From contig CAZSDW010000004.1 in NCBI GenBank assembly GCA_964605705.1, positions 62,001 through 126,000 of the forward strand: a stretch of DNA of 64,000 nt, read 5' to 3'. The DNA comes from CAZSDW01 sp964605705. GTDB lineage: Bacteria > Fidelibacterota > UBA2242. The position numbers were made by a program, and so were the translations under genes. The notes beneath the pieces are model-generated. The model had not been told where the DNA came from. It ran no database searches and saw only the letters and a program-made list of their open reading frames with translations. Below are positions 43,703 to 52,777 of the stretch, in pieces. Every line of letters begins with the position of its first letter. The first letter of the stretch is position 1.

Positions 43703-46546
43703 ATGAAAAATCGAAGAAAACAGCTGTGGTTTATTGTGTTGGCATTGGTGTTGGTTGTACAGATGAATTGTGCATATGAAAAGCGGGAGGACGGGGTGAT
43801 TATCCGTTTGGAAAAAAGAGCAAACACCGATCCCGGAATTTTAAAAGTACAGGTTTGCACAGAGGATATCATTCGTGTTGTCGCCGCACCGGATAAGATT
43901 TTCTCAAAGCGCCCCAGCCTGATGATTGAACAACGCGATTGGGCGCCGGTAAACTGGACGGTGAAAGAGCAGGACAATTACATTAGCATTTCTACTTCGA
44001 AAGTTATTGCCAGGATTCACCGGGAAACAGGGGCAGTTGCTTTTTATAATGCCGCTGGCGATCCGATTCTGCAGGAATTGGAAGACGGCGGAAAAGTCAT
44101 CACGGCGGCGAAGGTTATGGGGGAAAATACCTATCATGTTCGGCAGCGATTTCAGTCACCCGAAGACGAAGCGTTTTACGGACTGGGTCAACATCAGAAT
44201 GACATTATGAATTATAAGGGACACGATGTCGATCTCTGGCAGTATAATATCGTCGCTGCAGTACCTTTTCTGGTTTCCAGCAAAAATTACGGGATTCTCT
44301 GGGATAATAACTCCCGCACGAAATTCGGCGATATCCGCAACTACCAGCCGATTTCGTCATTGAAGTTATATGACAGAGAAGGTGCAGAGGGCGGTCTCAG
44401 TACGGAATACTTCGAAACGGCTGATTTTCAAAATTTGCAGACAATTCGTTCGGAACCGCGAATCGCCCATGAATTTACCGATGTGAATGATGAATATCTC
44501 GCAGGATTCAATATCAATCAGGGCAGTATCCGCTGGAGCGGTGAAATTGAGGGCTCAGAATCCGGCGTTTACAAATTCAGACTCTATGGTTCCAGCTATA
44601 TCAAAGTCTGGCTGGATGGCGAACTCGTGGTGGATCAATGGCGCCAGAACTGGCTGCCCTGGACGCATATTTTGAAGTTACCCATGGAAGCCGGCAGGCG
44701 TTATCCAATTAAAATTGAATGGATTCCGAATGGCGGTCTTATCGGTTTGAAATATCTTTTCCCTGAATCCGAACCAGCCCAAAATCAACTGTCTTTATGG
44801 TCGGAAGTTGGCGACCAGATTGACTATTACTTTATCAATGGTGAAAATCTTGATGATGTGATCAGCGGCTATCGCCGGATTACGGGAAAAGCCACGATGC
44901 TGCCGAAGTGGGCGATGGGTCTGTGGCAATGTCGCGAGCGTTACAGAAGCCAGGACGAGTTACTGGGTATTGTCAAGGAATTCCGGGAACGCGACATTCC
45001 ACTGGATAATATTGTGCAGGACTGGTTTTATTGGGAAGAAGATAAATGGGGTGATCACGAGTTTGATGCCAGTCGCTTTCCGGATCCGGCAGCGATGGTT
45101 GAGGAGTTACACAATAAGTTGCATACGCATATTATGATTTCTGTCTGGCCGAAGTTTTATGTCGGTACCGAAAATTATAAGAAATTCAACGACAAAGGCT
45201 GGCTTTATACCCGCAATGTTGAGAAAGGACAACGGGACTGGGTCGGTCCGGGCTATATTTCGACCTTTTACGATCCTTATAATGAGGACGCCGGTGAGCT
45301 GTTTTGGAAACTGATTAATGATAAACTCTTCAAATTCGGTTTTGATGCCTGGTGGCTGGACGCCACGGAGCCGGATATACAATCCAACCTGTCGAGAGAG
45401 GAAACCCGGTTGCGCATCGGGCCAACGGCACTTGGCTCAGCTGCTCGCTATCTCAATACCTTCTCACTGGTAAATTCCAAAAGTGTTTATGAAGGACAGC
45501 GCAAAACCAGTCCTGACCAGCGGGTTTTTATCCTGACCCGTTCTGCTTTTGCCGGGCAGCAGCGCTACGCGGCGGTTACCTGGAGCGGTGATATCGCTTC
45601 CCGTTGGTATGACCTGAAAGCCCAGATTTCCGCGGGGTTGAATTTTTCACTGTCCGGTCTGCCGTACTGGACGACCGATATCGGCGGTTTTGCTGTAGAG
45701 CATCGCTATGAAAATGCCAAGGGCGCTGATCTGGACGAATGGCGTGAATTGAATACCCGCTGGTTCCAGTTCGGGACATTCTGTCCTGTGTTCCGGGTGC
45801 ATGGTCAGTATCCGTTTCGGGAAATGTTTAACATCGCGCCCGATGATCATCCGGCGTACCAGACGATGCTGGCATATGATAAACTTCGCTATCGCCTGAT
45901 GCCCTATATTTATTCCCTGGCCGGAATGGTAATGCAGGAAGATTACACCATCATGCGGGCGCTGGTCATGGATTTCGGGGAAGACCAAAGGGTTCTGAAT
46001 ATCGGCGACCAGTTTATGTTCGGTCCCGCCCTGCTGATCAATCCGGTGGTAGAGTACAAAGCCAGAAGCCGGGCGCTTTATCTGCCGGCGGGTTGCGGCT
46101 GGTATGCCCTGCAATCCGGAAAGTATTTTGAAGGCGGACAAAGCATCCAAGCGGAAGCACCTTATACTGACATTCCGATTTTTGTCAAAGCGGGTTCGAT
46201 TATTCCCTTCGGACCGGAAATTCAGTACACCGGTGAAAAAGCTGCTGACCCGATTATCCTGTTTGTTTACACCGGGCAGGATGGACATTTTACACTCTAT
46301 GAAGATGAGGGTATCAATTATAATTATGAAAAAGGCAAATTCGCACTTATTCCGTTTGAGTATAATGAAACGAATCAGACGCTAACTATCGGCAAACGGC
46401 GGGGCGATTTTAGCGACATGCTGATGGAGAGAACTTTCCGGGTTGTCAGAGTTGGCAGAGATCATCAAACCGGATTAAATTTTGATATTGAACCGGATAT
46501 CATTGTGAAGTATAATGGTTCGGAGCAGTCGGTGAAACTGAATTGA
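43703..46546 (+). CDS. GH31 family alpha-glycosidase with PA14 insert (alpha-xylosidase-like)
   Basis: The 947-residue exoenzyme has a signal peptide with a possible lipid cysteine (VVQMNC), an N-terminal beta domain (about 30-230), a PA14 domain inserted at about 232-360 (SGVYKFRLYGSSYIKVWLDGE) and a GH31 barrel to about 760, then C-terminal beta domains. The nucleophile is Asp553 in WWLDATEPD and the acid/base Asp630 in WSGDIAS. To my knowledge, WWLDATEP with a PA14 insert is typical of alpha-xylosidases acting on xyloglucan oligosaccharides, but alpha-glucosidase activity cannot be excluded. It leads a run of glycoside hydrolases with gaps of 13 to 41 bp. Confidence 0.9.
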   Translation: MKNRRKQLWFIVLALVLVVQMNCAYEKREDGVIIRLEKRANTDPGILKVQVCTEDIIRVVAAPDKIFSKRPSLMIEQRDWAPVNWTVKEQDNYISISTSKVIARIHRETGAVAFYNAAGDPILQELEDGGKVITAAKVMGENTYHVRQRFQSPEDEAFYGLGQHQNDIMNYKGHDVDLWQYNIVAAVPFLVSSKNYGILWDNNSRTKFGDIRNYQPISSLKLYDREGAEGGLSTEYFETADFQNLQTIRSEPRIAHEFTDVNDEYLAGFNINQGSIRWSGEIEGSESGVYKFRLYGSSYIKVWLDGELVVDQWRQNWLPWTHILKLPMEAGRRYPIKIEWIPNGGLIGLKYLFPESEPAQNQLSLWSEVGDQIDYYFINGENLDDVISGYRRITGKATMLPKWAMGLWQCRERYRSQDELLGIVKEFRERDIPLDNIVQDWFYWEEDKWGDHEFDASRFPDPAAMVEELHNKLHTHIMISVWPKFYVGTENYKKFNDKGWLYTRNVEKGQRDWVGPGYISTFYDPYNEDAGELFWKLINDKLFKFGFDAWWLDATEPDIQSNLSREETRLRIGPTALGSAARYLNTFSLVNSKSVYEGQRKTSPDQRVFILTRSAFAGQQRYAAVTWSGDIASRWYDLKAQISAGLNFSLSGLPYWTTDIGGFAVEHRYENAKGADLDEWRELNTRWFQFGTFCPVFRVHGQYPFREMFNIAPDDHPAYQTMLAYDKLRYRLMPYIYSLAGMVMQEDYTIMRALVMDFGEDQRVLNIGDQFMFGPALLINPVVEYKARSRALYLPAGCGWYALQSGKYFEGGQSIQAEAPYTDIPIFVKAGSIIPFGPEIQYTGEKAADPIILFVYTGQDGHFTLYEDEGINYNYEKGKFALIPFEYNETNQTLTIGKRRGDFSDMLMERTFRVVRVGRDHQTGLNFDIEPDIIVKYNGSEQSVKLN

Positions 46547-46587
46547 TGAAACAATAAAATCAGATAAAATAGGGGAGATTAAATCCA

Positions 46588-49023
46588 ATGTCGATCAAGA
46601 CTTTTATAAAAATCATTTCGGTTTGTTTGATGTTGATTCTGATTGTGTATCAATGTAGTAATGGTCCGGTGAAAATAAGATGTACGCAGAATTTCAATAA
46701 GGGCTGGAAGTTTTACCTGGGCGATGTTGAAAATGCCAACAATCCCGATTTTGACGATTCCGGCTGGCGGGATTTGAAGTTGCCTCATGACTGGAGTATC
46801 GAAGGGGAATTCAGCAGCGATCATCCGGCTACTCCGGGCGGCGGCGCACTGCCCGGCGGCATTGGCTGGTACCGTAAAAGCTTTTCGCTGCCGGCGGCAG
46901 ATTCTGCCAGACTGGTGTTCATCGAATTTGACGGCATTTATGAAAATAGCGAGGTTTGGATCAATGGCAATTATCTGGGCAAACGCCCCTATGGCTACAG
47001 TTCTTTTCGCTATGAATTGACGCCATATCTCAATGATGGTCAAAAAGCCAATATCATTGCCGTCAAAGTGGACAATTCCCATCAACCCAATTCACGCTGG
47101 TATTCCGGCTCAGGCATTTACCGCAATGTTTGGCTGGTGAAAACTTCACAAATTTTTGTGGAACATTGGGGCACCTTTGTTACAACACCGGAGGTCAGTG
47201 AGAAATCAGCAATAGTCAATATTAAAACGACGATTGGCAATCGGACCGGTGATCCAAAATCGCTATCCCTGAAAACTATCATTCTGAACGAAAAAGGCAA
47301 ACAGGTAGCCGAAAAGACTGATGATATTGCCGTAGCTGATCCGGTGATGGAAATCGAACAGCAGATTGTTTTGAAAAATCCACAGCTGTGGTCTGATACC
47401 AATCCTAATCTTTATACCGCCGTCACCCGGATTTTTTCCGGGAAAAAGTTGTGTGATGATTATAAAACACCCTTTGGCATTCGCTATTTTGAGTTTCATC
47501 CTGAAAAAGGATTTTTACTGAACGGCAATCCGGTCAAAATCCGGGGTGTCTGCGATCATCATGATTTGGGATGTCTCGGCTCGGCGATTAACACCCGGGC
47601 AATCGAGCGGCAGCTGGAAATTTTGAAAGCGATGGGTTGTAATGGTATTCGCACTTCTCACAATCCGCCGGCACCGGAACTGCTCGATCTTTGCGACCGG
47701 ATGGGATTTATCATCATGGATGAAGCGTTTGATGTCTGGGCAAAACCGAAAACTCCGTACGGTTATAATTTGTATTGGGATGAATGGCATCAGCGCGATA
47801 TGAGCGATTTTATCCGGCGCGACCGGAACCATCCCAGCGTCTTCATGTGGAGTATCGGCAACGAGGTAATGGAGCAGTGGGATAAAAATGACAGCAGCGG
47901 TACTGTTATCGCTAAGGAATTGACCGCAATTGTAAAGAGTCTTGATGCTACTCGCCCGGTGACTGCCAATTGTAACGAAACTGATCCGCTTAATCCTGTT
48001 TTAAAATCCGGCGCACTCGATCTGATCGGGTACAGTTATCACGAGGAAGAGTATGTGAGAGTCCCGGAAATTTATCCCGGCAAACCGTTTATTGCCTCGG
48101 AGACGGAGTCGTCACTGGCGACCCGTGGAATGTATGATATGCCTTCAGACAGCATCCGCCGCTGGCCGATACGCTGGGATCTGCCCTTTCATGAAGGCAA
48201 TCCTGATTTTACCTGCTCGGCTTATGATAATTGCAGCGCCCCTTGGGGCTCGACTCACGAAGAGACCTGGAAAATTGCGAAAAAGTACGATTTCATCTCT
48301 GGAGTTTACATCTGGACCGGTTTTGATTACCTTGGGGAACCGACGCCTTACAGCTGGCCGTCGCGCAGCTCCTATTTTGGAATTATCGACCTCGCCGGAT
48401 TTCCCAAGGATGCTTTCTATTTCTATCGGAGTGAATGGAATGACAATCCGGTGCTGCACGTTTTTCCGCATTGGAATTGGGAAGCAGGACAAGCGATTGA
48501 TGTCTGGGTATATACCAATTACGATGAAGTGGAACTTTTCCTGAATGGCGAATCCTTCGGTAAAAAACTGAAAGGCGCGAATGATTTTAAATTGGTCTGG
48601 AACCTGACATTTTTACCGGGTGAAATAAAAGCCATCGCGAAGAAAGCAGGTCTGGACGATCTGGTGAAAATCATTAAAACCGCCGATGCTCCGGCGAAAA
48701 TTGTCCTGGAAACCGATCGCAATGAAATCAACGCCGATGGTACAGATTTATCATTTGTCACAGTGAAAGTCGTCGATAGTAATGGAATCCTTGTGCCTCG
48801 GGCGGATAATCTGATCAATTTTGAAATTCATGGTGTGGGCAAAATTGTCGGCGTCGATAATGGTTTACAGACCAGTCACGAACCTTTTCAGGCGAATTAC
48901 CGCAAAGCGTATAACGGTTTGTGCTTGGCGGTGGTACAGGCGAGTGAAACCTCCGGGCGAATCACATTGAAAGCAAGTTCCGATGGACTCGCAGGATCTG
49001 AAATCGTCATTAACACAAAGTAA
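46588..49023 (+). CDS. GH2 family beta-galactosidase-like enzyme
   Basis: This 811-residue enzyme has a signal peptide (possibly a lipoprotein, VYQCS), a GH2 sugar-binding domain (about 32-190, FNKGWKFYLGD and LPHDWSIEG), an Ig-like domain (about 190-300), the TIM barrel (about 300-590) and two C-terminal beta domains, the last Big/Ig-like (about 700-810). Acid/base is Glu426 in SIGNEVMEQW and the nucleophile Glu505 in IASETES. The layout is that of DUF4982-type GH2 beta-galactosidases common in Bacteroidetes glycan loci. It starts 41 bp after the GH31 gene. Removal of galactose from side chains is inferred from the neighbours. Confidence 0.9.
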   Translation: MSIKTFIKIISVCLMLILIVYQCSNGPVKIRCTQNFNKGWKFYLGDVENANNPDFDDSGWRDLKLPHDWSIEGEFSSDHPATPGGGALPGGIGWYRKSFSLPAADSARLVFIEFDGIYENSEVWINGNYLGKRPYGYSSFRYELTPYLNDGQKANIIAVKVDNSHQPNSRWYSGSGIYRNVWLVKTSQIFVEHWGTFVTTPEVSEKSAIVNIKTTIGNRTGDPKSLSLKTIILNEKGKQVAEKTDDIAVADPVMEIEQQIVLKNPQLWSDTNPNLYTAVTRIFSGKKLCDDYKTPFGIRYFEFHPEKGFLLNGNPVKIRGVCDHHDLGCLGSAINTRAIERQLEILKAMGCNGIRTSHNPPAPELLDLCDRMGFIIMDEAFDVWAKPKTPYGYNLYWDEWHQRDMSDFIRRDRNHPSVFMWSIGNEVMEQWDKNDSSGTVIAKELTAIVKSLDATRPVTANCNETDPLNPVLKSGALDLIGYSYHEEEYVRVPEIYPGKPFIASETESSLATRGMYDMPSDSIRRWPIRWDLPFHEGNPDFTCSAYDNCSAPWGSTHEETWKIAKKYDFISGVYIWTGFDYLGEPTPYSWPSRSSYFGIIDLAGFPKDAFYFYRSEWNDNPVLHVFPHWNWEAGQAIDVWVYTNYDEVELFLNGESFGKKLKGANDFKLVWNLTFLPGEIKAIAKKAGLDDLVKIIKTADAPAKIVLETDRNEINADGTDLSFVTVKVVDSNGILVPRADNLINFEIHGVGKIVGVDNGLQTSHEPFQANYRKAYNGLCLAVVQASETSGRITLKASSDGLAGSEIVINTK

Positions 49024-49036
49024 GATCGAGACTGAA

Positions 49037-50716
49037 GTGATATATATCGGTAAAAAATTGGTCACTATTTTCTTTCTGCTTTTCTCATTGGCGCTTTTTG
49101 GACAAAGTGGAGTGAATGGGTTTTTGGAGGATTTTGAACTGAAAACGGCAGTTGTTCCATTATCTCAAAAAATGAAGAAACCAGCCGACAAGCCGACTAT
49201 AGCTGTTACTGTCAACTTACTGGACACACTGGGAAAAGTGTCGAAATATATTTACGGAAATAATGTGAACCTGTGGATGGGGCAGATTGTTACCGAGACA
49301 GAATTGATGAGTCACATCAAATTATTGTCGCCGAACATTATCCGCTTTCCCGGCGGCAATATCAGCAATGTCTATTTCTGGGACCGGGATGTCGGCAACG
49401 AACCCGATGACGTACCGGATTCGCTGTATGGGATGGATGGTAAAAAAATTCCCGCCGATTTCTGGTGGTATGGTGAAAATGATTCTAGCAATACCATTTC
49501 GCTCGAAAATTATTATCGGTTGCTGGCAGAGACAGAAAGCACCGGATCGATCTGTGTGAATTTCAGTTACTCACGCTATGGAACCGGATCCGATCCAGTG
49601 GCACAAGCCGCTCATTATGCTGCTGATTGGGTGCGTTTTGATAATGGCAGGAGCAGGTTCTGGGAAATCGGCAATGAAGATTTCGGACCCTGGCAAGCCG
49701 GATTCAGAATTGATACGACATTGAATCAGGATGGACAGCCTGAAATCATTAATGGGGAAATCTACGGAAAACATTTTTTGGTGTTTGCCGATTCCATGCG
49801 CGTCGCGGCGAGAGAAATCGGCTCAGAAATCTACATTGGTGCCCAGTTGGTTGAAAATCTGGAAGGTAATGCCTGGAATCCGGTGACGCATAAGTGGAAT
49901 GAAGCGTTTTTTAGGGTATGCGGGGATGCCGCCGATTTCTTTATTGTTCATAGCTATTACACGCCCTATGAGCAGGATTCCGCACCGGAACTTATCCTGC
50001 AGACCGCAGAGACTGAAACGCGGCATATGATGAATTATCTGAAACAGGCAACAGAAGATTATCGGATTCAGATGAAACCGGTGGCGCTGACAGAGTGGAA
50101 TATTTTCGCAATGGGCTCGCAGCAGATGGTATCTTTTATTAATGGGATGCACGCCACAATTGTTCTCGCTGAATTGGCAGACAACGGTTTCAGTATGGCT
50201 TGCCGCTGGGATTTTGCGAATGGTTTCAATAATGGTAATGATCATGGGATGTTCAATAATTGCGATGAACCTGATGTGCCTGCCTGGAATCCTCACCCCG
50301 ATTTCTTCTATATGTATTACTTCCAGCGCTTTTTTGGCGATCATGTGGTTGGAGCAACCGTGGAAGGGAATGATGACCTGTTGGTTTATGCGTCGCGATT
50401 TTATTCCGGGCAGCTGGGCATTATTGTCGTTAATAAGGGCAAATCCGATGAAATCGTAGCATTAAATGTACCCGGTTTGAAAGTGGGTAAAAATTATTAT
50501 CTCTACCGTCTGACCGGTGGCGAAGACAATGGTGAATTTTCACGGTCGGTGTTTGTCAATAATATTGGTCCGACGAACAGCAATGGCGGACCTATTAAAG
50601 GGCTGGAAAGCATTCCAGCATGGGCATTTAAAACCAAAGGTGGTGTAATATTTAATTCACCGGCAAGATCGGTACAATTTATCCTACTGGAAGCGGAAGC
50701 CGGAAAGCACCTGTAA
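49037..50716 (+). CDS. Clan GH-A glycoside hydrolase, alpha-L-arabinofuranosidase (GH51)-like, without sorting domain
   Basis: I choose GTG 49037 (559 residues) because it opens directly with a signal peptide (MIYIGKKLVTIFFLLFSLALFGQ); an in-frame ATG at 48983 lies inside the previous gene and adds a charged leader. The TIM-barrel part has IIRFPGGNISNVYFW near residue 95, acid/base Glu214 in WEIGNEDFG and nucleophile Glu353 in LTEWN, the usual arabinofuranosidase pattern. A C-terminal beta domain ends RSVQFILLEAEAG. It is a close paralogue of the next gene, but stops where that one continues into a sorting domain. Soluble periplasmic location is likely. Confidence 0.82.
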   Translation: MIYIGKKLVTIFFLLFSLALFGQSGVNGFLEDFELKTAVVPLSQKMKKPADKPTIAVTVNLLDTLGKVSKYIYGNNVNLWMGQIVTETELMSHIKLLSPNIIRFPGGNISNVYFWDRDVGNEPDDVPDSLYGMDGKKIPADFWWYGENDSSNTISLENYYRLLAETESTGSICVNFSYSRYGTGSDPVAQAAHYAADWVRFDNGRSRFWEIGNEDFGPWQAGFRIDTTLNQDGQPEIINGEIYGKHFLVFADSMRVAAREIGSEIYIGAQLVENLEGNAWNPVTHKWNEAFFRVCGDAADFFIVHSYYTPYEQDSAPELILQTAETETRHMMNYLKQATEDYRIQMKPVALTEWNIFAMGSQQMVSFINGMHATIVLAELADNGFSMACRWDFANGFNNGNDHGMFNNCDEPDVPAWNPHPDFFYMYYFQRFFGDHVVGATVEGNDDLLVYASRFYSGQLGIIVVNKGKSDEIVALNVPGLKVGKNYYLYRLTGGEDNGEFSRSVFVNNIGPTNSNGGPIKGLESIPAWAFKTKGGVIFNSPARSVQFILLEAEAGKHL

Positions 50717-50742
50717 TCACTGAATTTGAGGAGAATGATACA

Positions 50743-52680
50743 ATGAAAAATCCTTTCATACTGCTACTGAGTATTTCCATTATGTTATTGATGAATGGGC
50801 TTTTTGGGCAGGAGAGTCCTAATTGTTTCCTGGATGACTTTGAGCCGAAAGATGCCGTTATTCCACCTTTTGAAACCGCTGAACAGCCGGCGGAAGACGC
50901 AACGGTACAGGTGATGATCAGTGCTACGGATACGCTGGGTAAAATTTCTAAGTATATTTTCGGAAATGCGCTGGCTGTCTGGACCGGGAATGACATTTAT
51001 AATCCAACCCTGGTTGAGCATCTGGAAAAACTGGCGCCGACCCTTATCCGCTATCCCGGGGGCAGCTGGTCGGATATTTTCTTCTGGAATGGTGATCCCG
51101 GTGACCTGCCCGCTACCATACCCGATGGCGGCAATAATGGTGCACCGATTTCCCTTTCTCCTCAATTTGGAAAAAATTCCTGGCCTACGACAGTTGATAA
51201 TTACTATTATATGCGGGAAGATATCGAGACCGAGGGCTTGATTACGGTAAATTACAGTTATGCCCGCTACGGACTTAGTGAAGATCCGGTGGCTGCTGCC
51301 GCGGAATATGCTGCTGATTGGGTGCGCTATGACGACGGTCGCACCAAATTCTGGGAGATCGGTAACGAAAACGCAGGATCATGGGAAGCCGGCTGGCAGA
51401 TTGATACGACCACCAATAAGGACGGGCAGCCTGAAATTATCACCGGTGAATTATACGGACAGCACTTCAGGGTATTCGCTGAAGCCATGCGGGCGGCGGC
51501 TTTTGACATTGGCAGTACCATTTACATCGGTGCCCAGATTCTGCATTATGACGGCAGGAGTAGCTGGAATATTGCCGACCGAGAGTGGAACGAGGGTGTT
51601 TTCCGTGAAGTTGGCGATGCCGCAGATTTTTATGTTATCCATAACTATTATGGCACTTCTGCAAATGTCAATTCTCTTTTTAGAGCCGCGGAGACCGTAC
51701 CCCAACAAAACATCGATTTCATTCGTCAGGATATTGTCAACAAAGAAGCCATATCGAAACCGATAGCTTTGACTGAATGGAATATGCACTGGAACGCCGG
51801 CGATCCGGCAAAAACCTCGATTATCAACGGCATGCAGTCCGTGATCCTTTTCAATGAGTTAATTAAACTGAATTACGGCATGTCTTCCCGCTGGCTGATT
51901 GCCAACTGGGAAGGCGACGGCATGTTTTATAAGGGGGATGATACCAGTATTCCTGTCTGGAGCCCGCGACCGGACTTTTTCTATGTCTATTACCTGCAGC
52001 GCTTCACCGGCGATCATGTCATTGCCGTCAGCACAGATAATGACAATGTACTGGCATATGCTTCGATGTTTGCCTCTGGAGAAATGAGCATAGTTGTTCT
52101 AAATAAAAGCCAGACAGATCAAATTATTAAACTGAGTCCGTACGGTTTCGGAACTGGTCAAAAATATTATGTTTACACATTGACCGGTGGTGATGACAAT
52201 GGCGAATTCTCCCAGTATGTGTATGTTAATGATGCTGAACCTGACGACTCTTATTTTGGACCAATTGCTGATTTGGAAGAAATTCCGGCGAAAGCCTATC
52301 CGGTTGCGAATGAATTAAAACTGCCGCTGCCGGGACGTTCGGTGCAATTTATTTTACTCGAATCGGGTGAAAATTACGTTACTGGAATAAGCCGGAATCG
52401 AGTTGTCAAAGCTGAGCATTTTCAACTCTATCAGAATTATCCGAATCCTTTTAATCCAGCGACAATGATTTCCTATACCATTCCACATGAGGCGATGGTT
52501 TCAATCGATGTTTTTGACCTAACGGGTCAAGCGGTTAAAATCCTGATACGGGATGAAATTAAATCCGCCGGTAATTACACGGTTTTATTCAATGCGGCAG
52601 ACCTGCCCAGCGGCAATTATTTCTACAGATTAAAAGCAGATGAGATTGTCACGACAAAGAAAATGCTGATCATTAAATAA
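50743..52680 (+). CDS. Clan GH-A glycoside hydrolase, alpha-L-arabinofuranosidase (GH51)-like, with T9SS sorting domain
   Basis: The 645-residue paralogue of the preceding enzyme has a signal peptide (about 1-23), a barrel with LIRYPGGSWSDIFFW, acid/base Glu209 in WEIGNENAG and nucleophile Glu345 in LTEWN, and a beta domain ending RSVQFILLESG. It then continues into a type A sorting domain (about 555-645, YQNYPNPFNPATMISY to GNYFYRLKADE). It should be exported across the outer membrane, in contrast to its neighbour. ATG 50743 has GAGGAG upstream. Arabinose release from glycan side chains is the likely activity, but clan GH-A includes other specificities. Confidence 0.84.
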   Translation: MKNPFILLLSISIMLLMNGLFGQESPNCFLDDFEPKDAVIPPFETAEQPAEDATVQVMISATDTLGKISKYIFGNALAVWTGNDIYNPTLVEHLEKLAPTLIRYPGGSWSDIFFWNGDPGDLPATIPDGGNNGAPISLSPQFGKNSWPTTVDNYYYMREDIETEGLITVNYSYARYGLSEDPVAAAAEYAADWVRYDDGRTKFWEIGNENAGSWEAGWQIDTTTNKDGQPEIITGELYGQHFRVFAEAMRAAAFDIGSTIYIGAQILHYDGRSSWNIADREWNEGVFREVGDAADFYVIHNYYGTSANVNSLFRAAETVPQQNIDFIRQDIVNKEAISKPIALTEWNMHWNAGDPAKTSIINGMQSVILFNELIKLNYGMSSRWLIANWEGDGMFYKGDDTSIPVWSPRPDFFYVYYLQRFTGDHVIAVSTDNDNVLAYASMFASGEMSIVVLNKSQTDQIIKLSPYGFGTGQKYYVYTLTGGDDNGEFSQYVYVNDAEPDDSYFGPIADLEEIPAKAYPVANELKLPLPGRSVQFILLESGENYVTGISRNRVVKAEHFQLYQNYPNPFNPATMISYTIPHEAMVSIDVFDLTGQAVKILIRDEIKSAGNYTVLFNAADLPSGNYFYRLKADEIVTTKKMLIIK

Positions 52681-52777
52681 TCGTTTATATTTTAAATCGA
52701 AAATTAGCCCCTAAATAGATAAGTTATAGAAATAACTATTGGTTTTAAGCTGATCCTTTTAAATTTGTTATAAGGAC
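52681..52777 (+). other. Intergenic region upstream of the hybrid two-component regulator
   Basis: Ninety-seven AT-rich bases hold one small hairpin AGTTAT-agaa-ATAACT (52722-52737). No clear promoter boxes are visible. Confidence 0.3.

Noticed and set aside
48983..49036. Upstream ATG start for the first arabinofuranosidase-like gene
   Set aside because: It overlaps the end of the GH2 gene and puts 18 charged residues before the signal peptide; GTG 49037 gives a normal leader.
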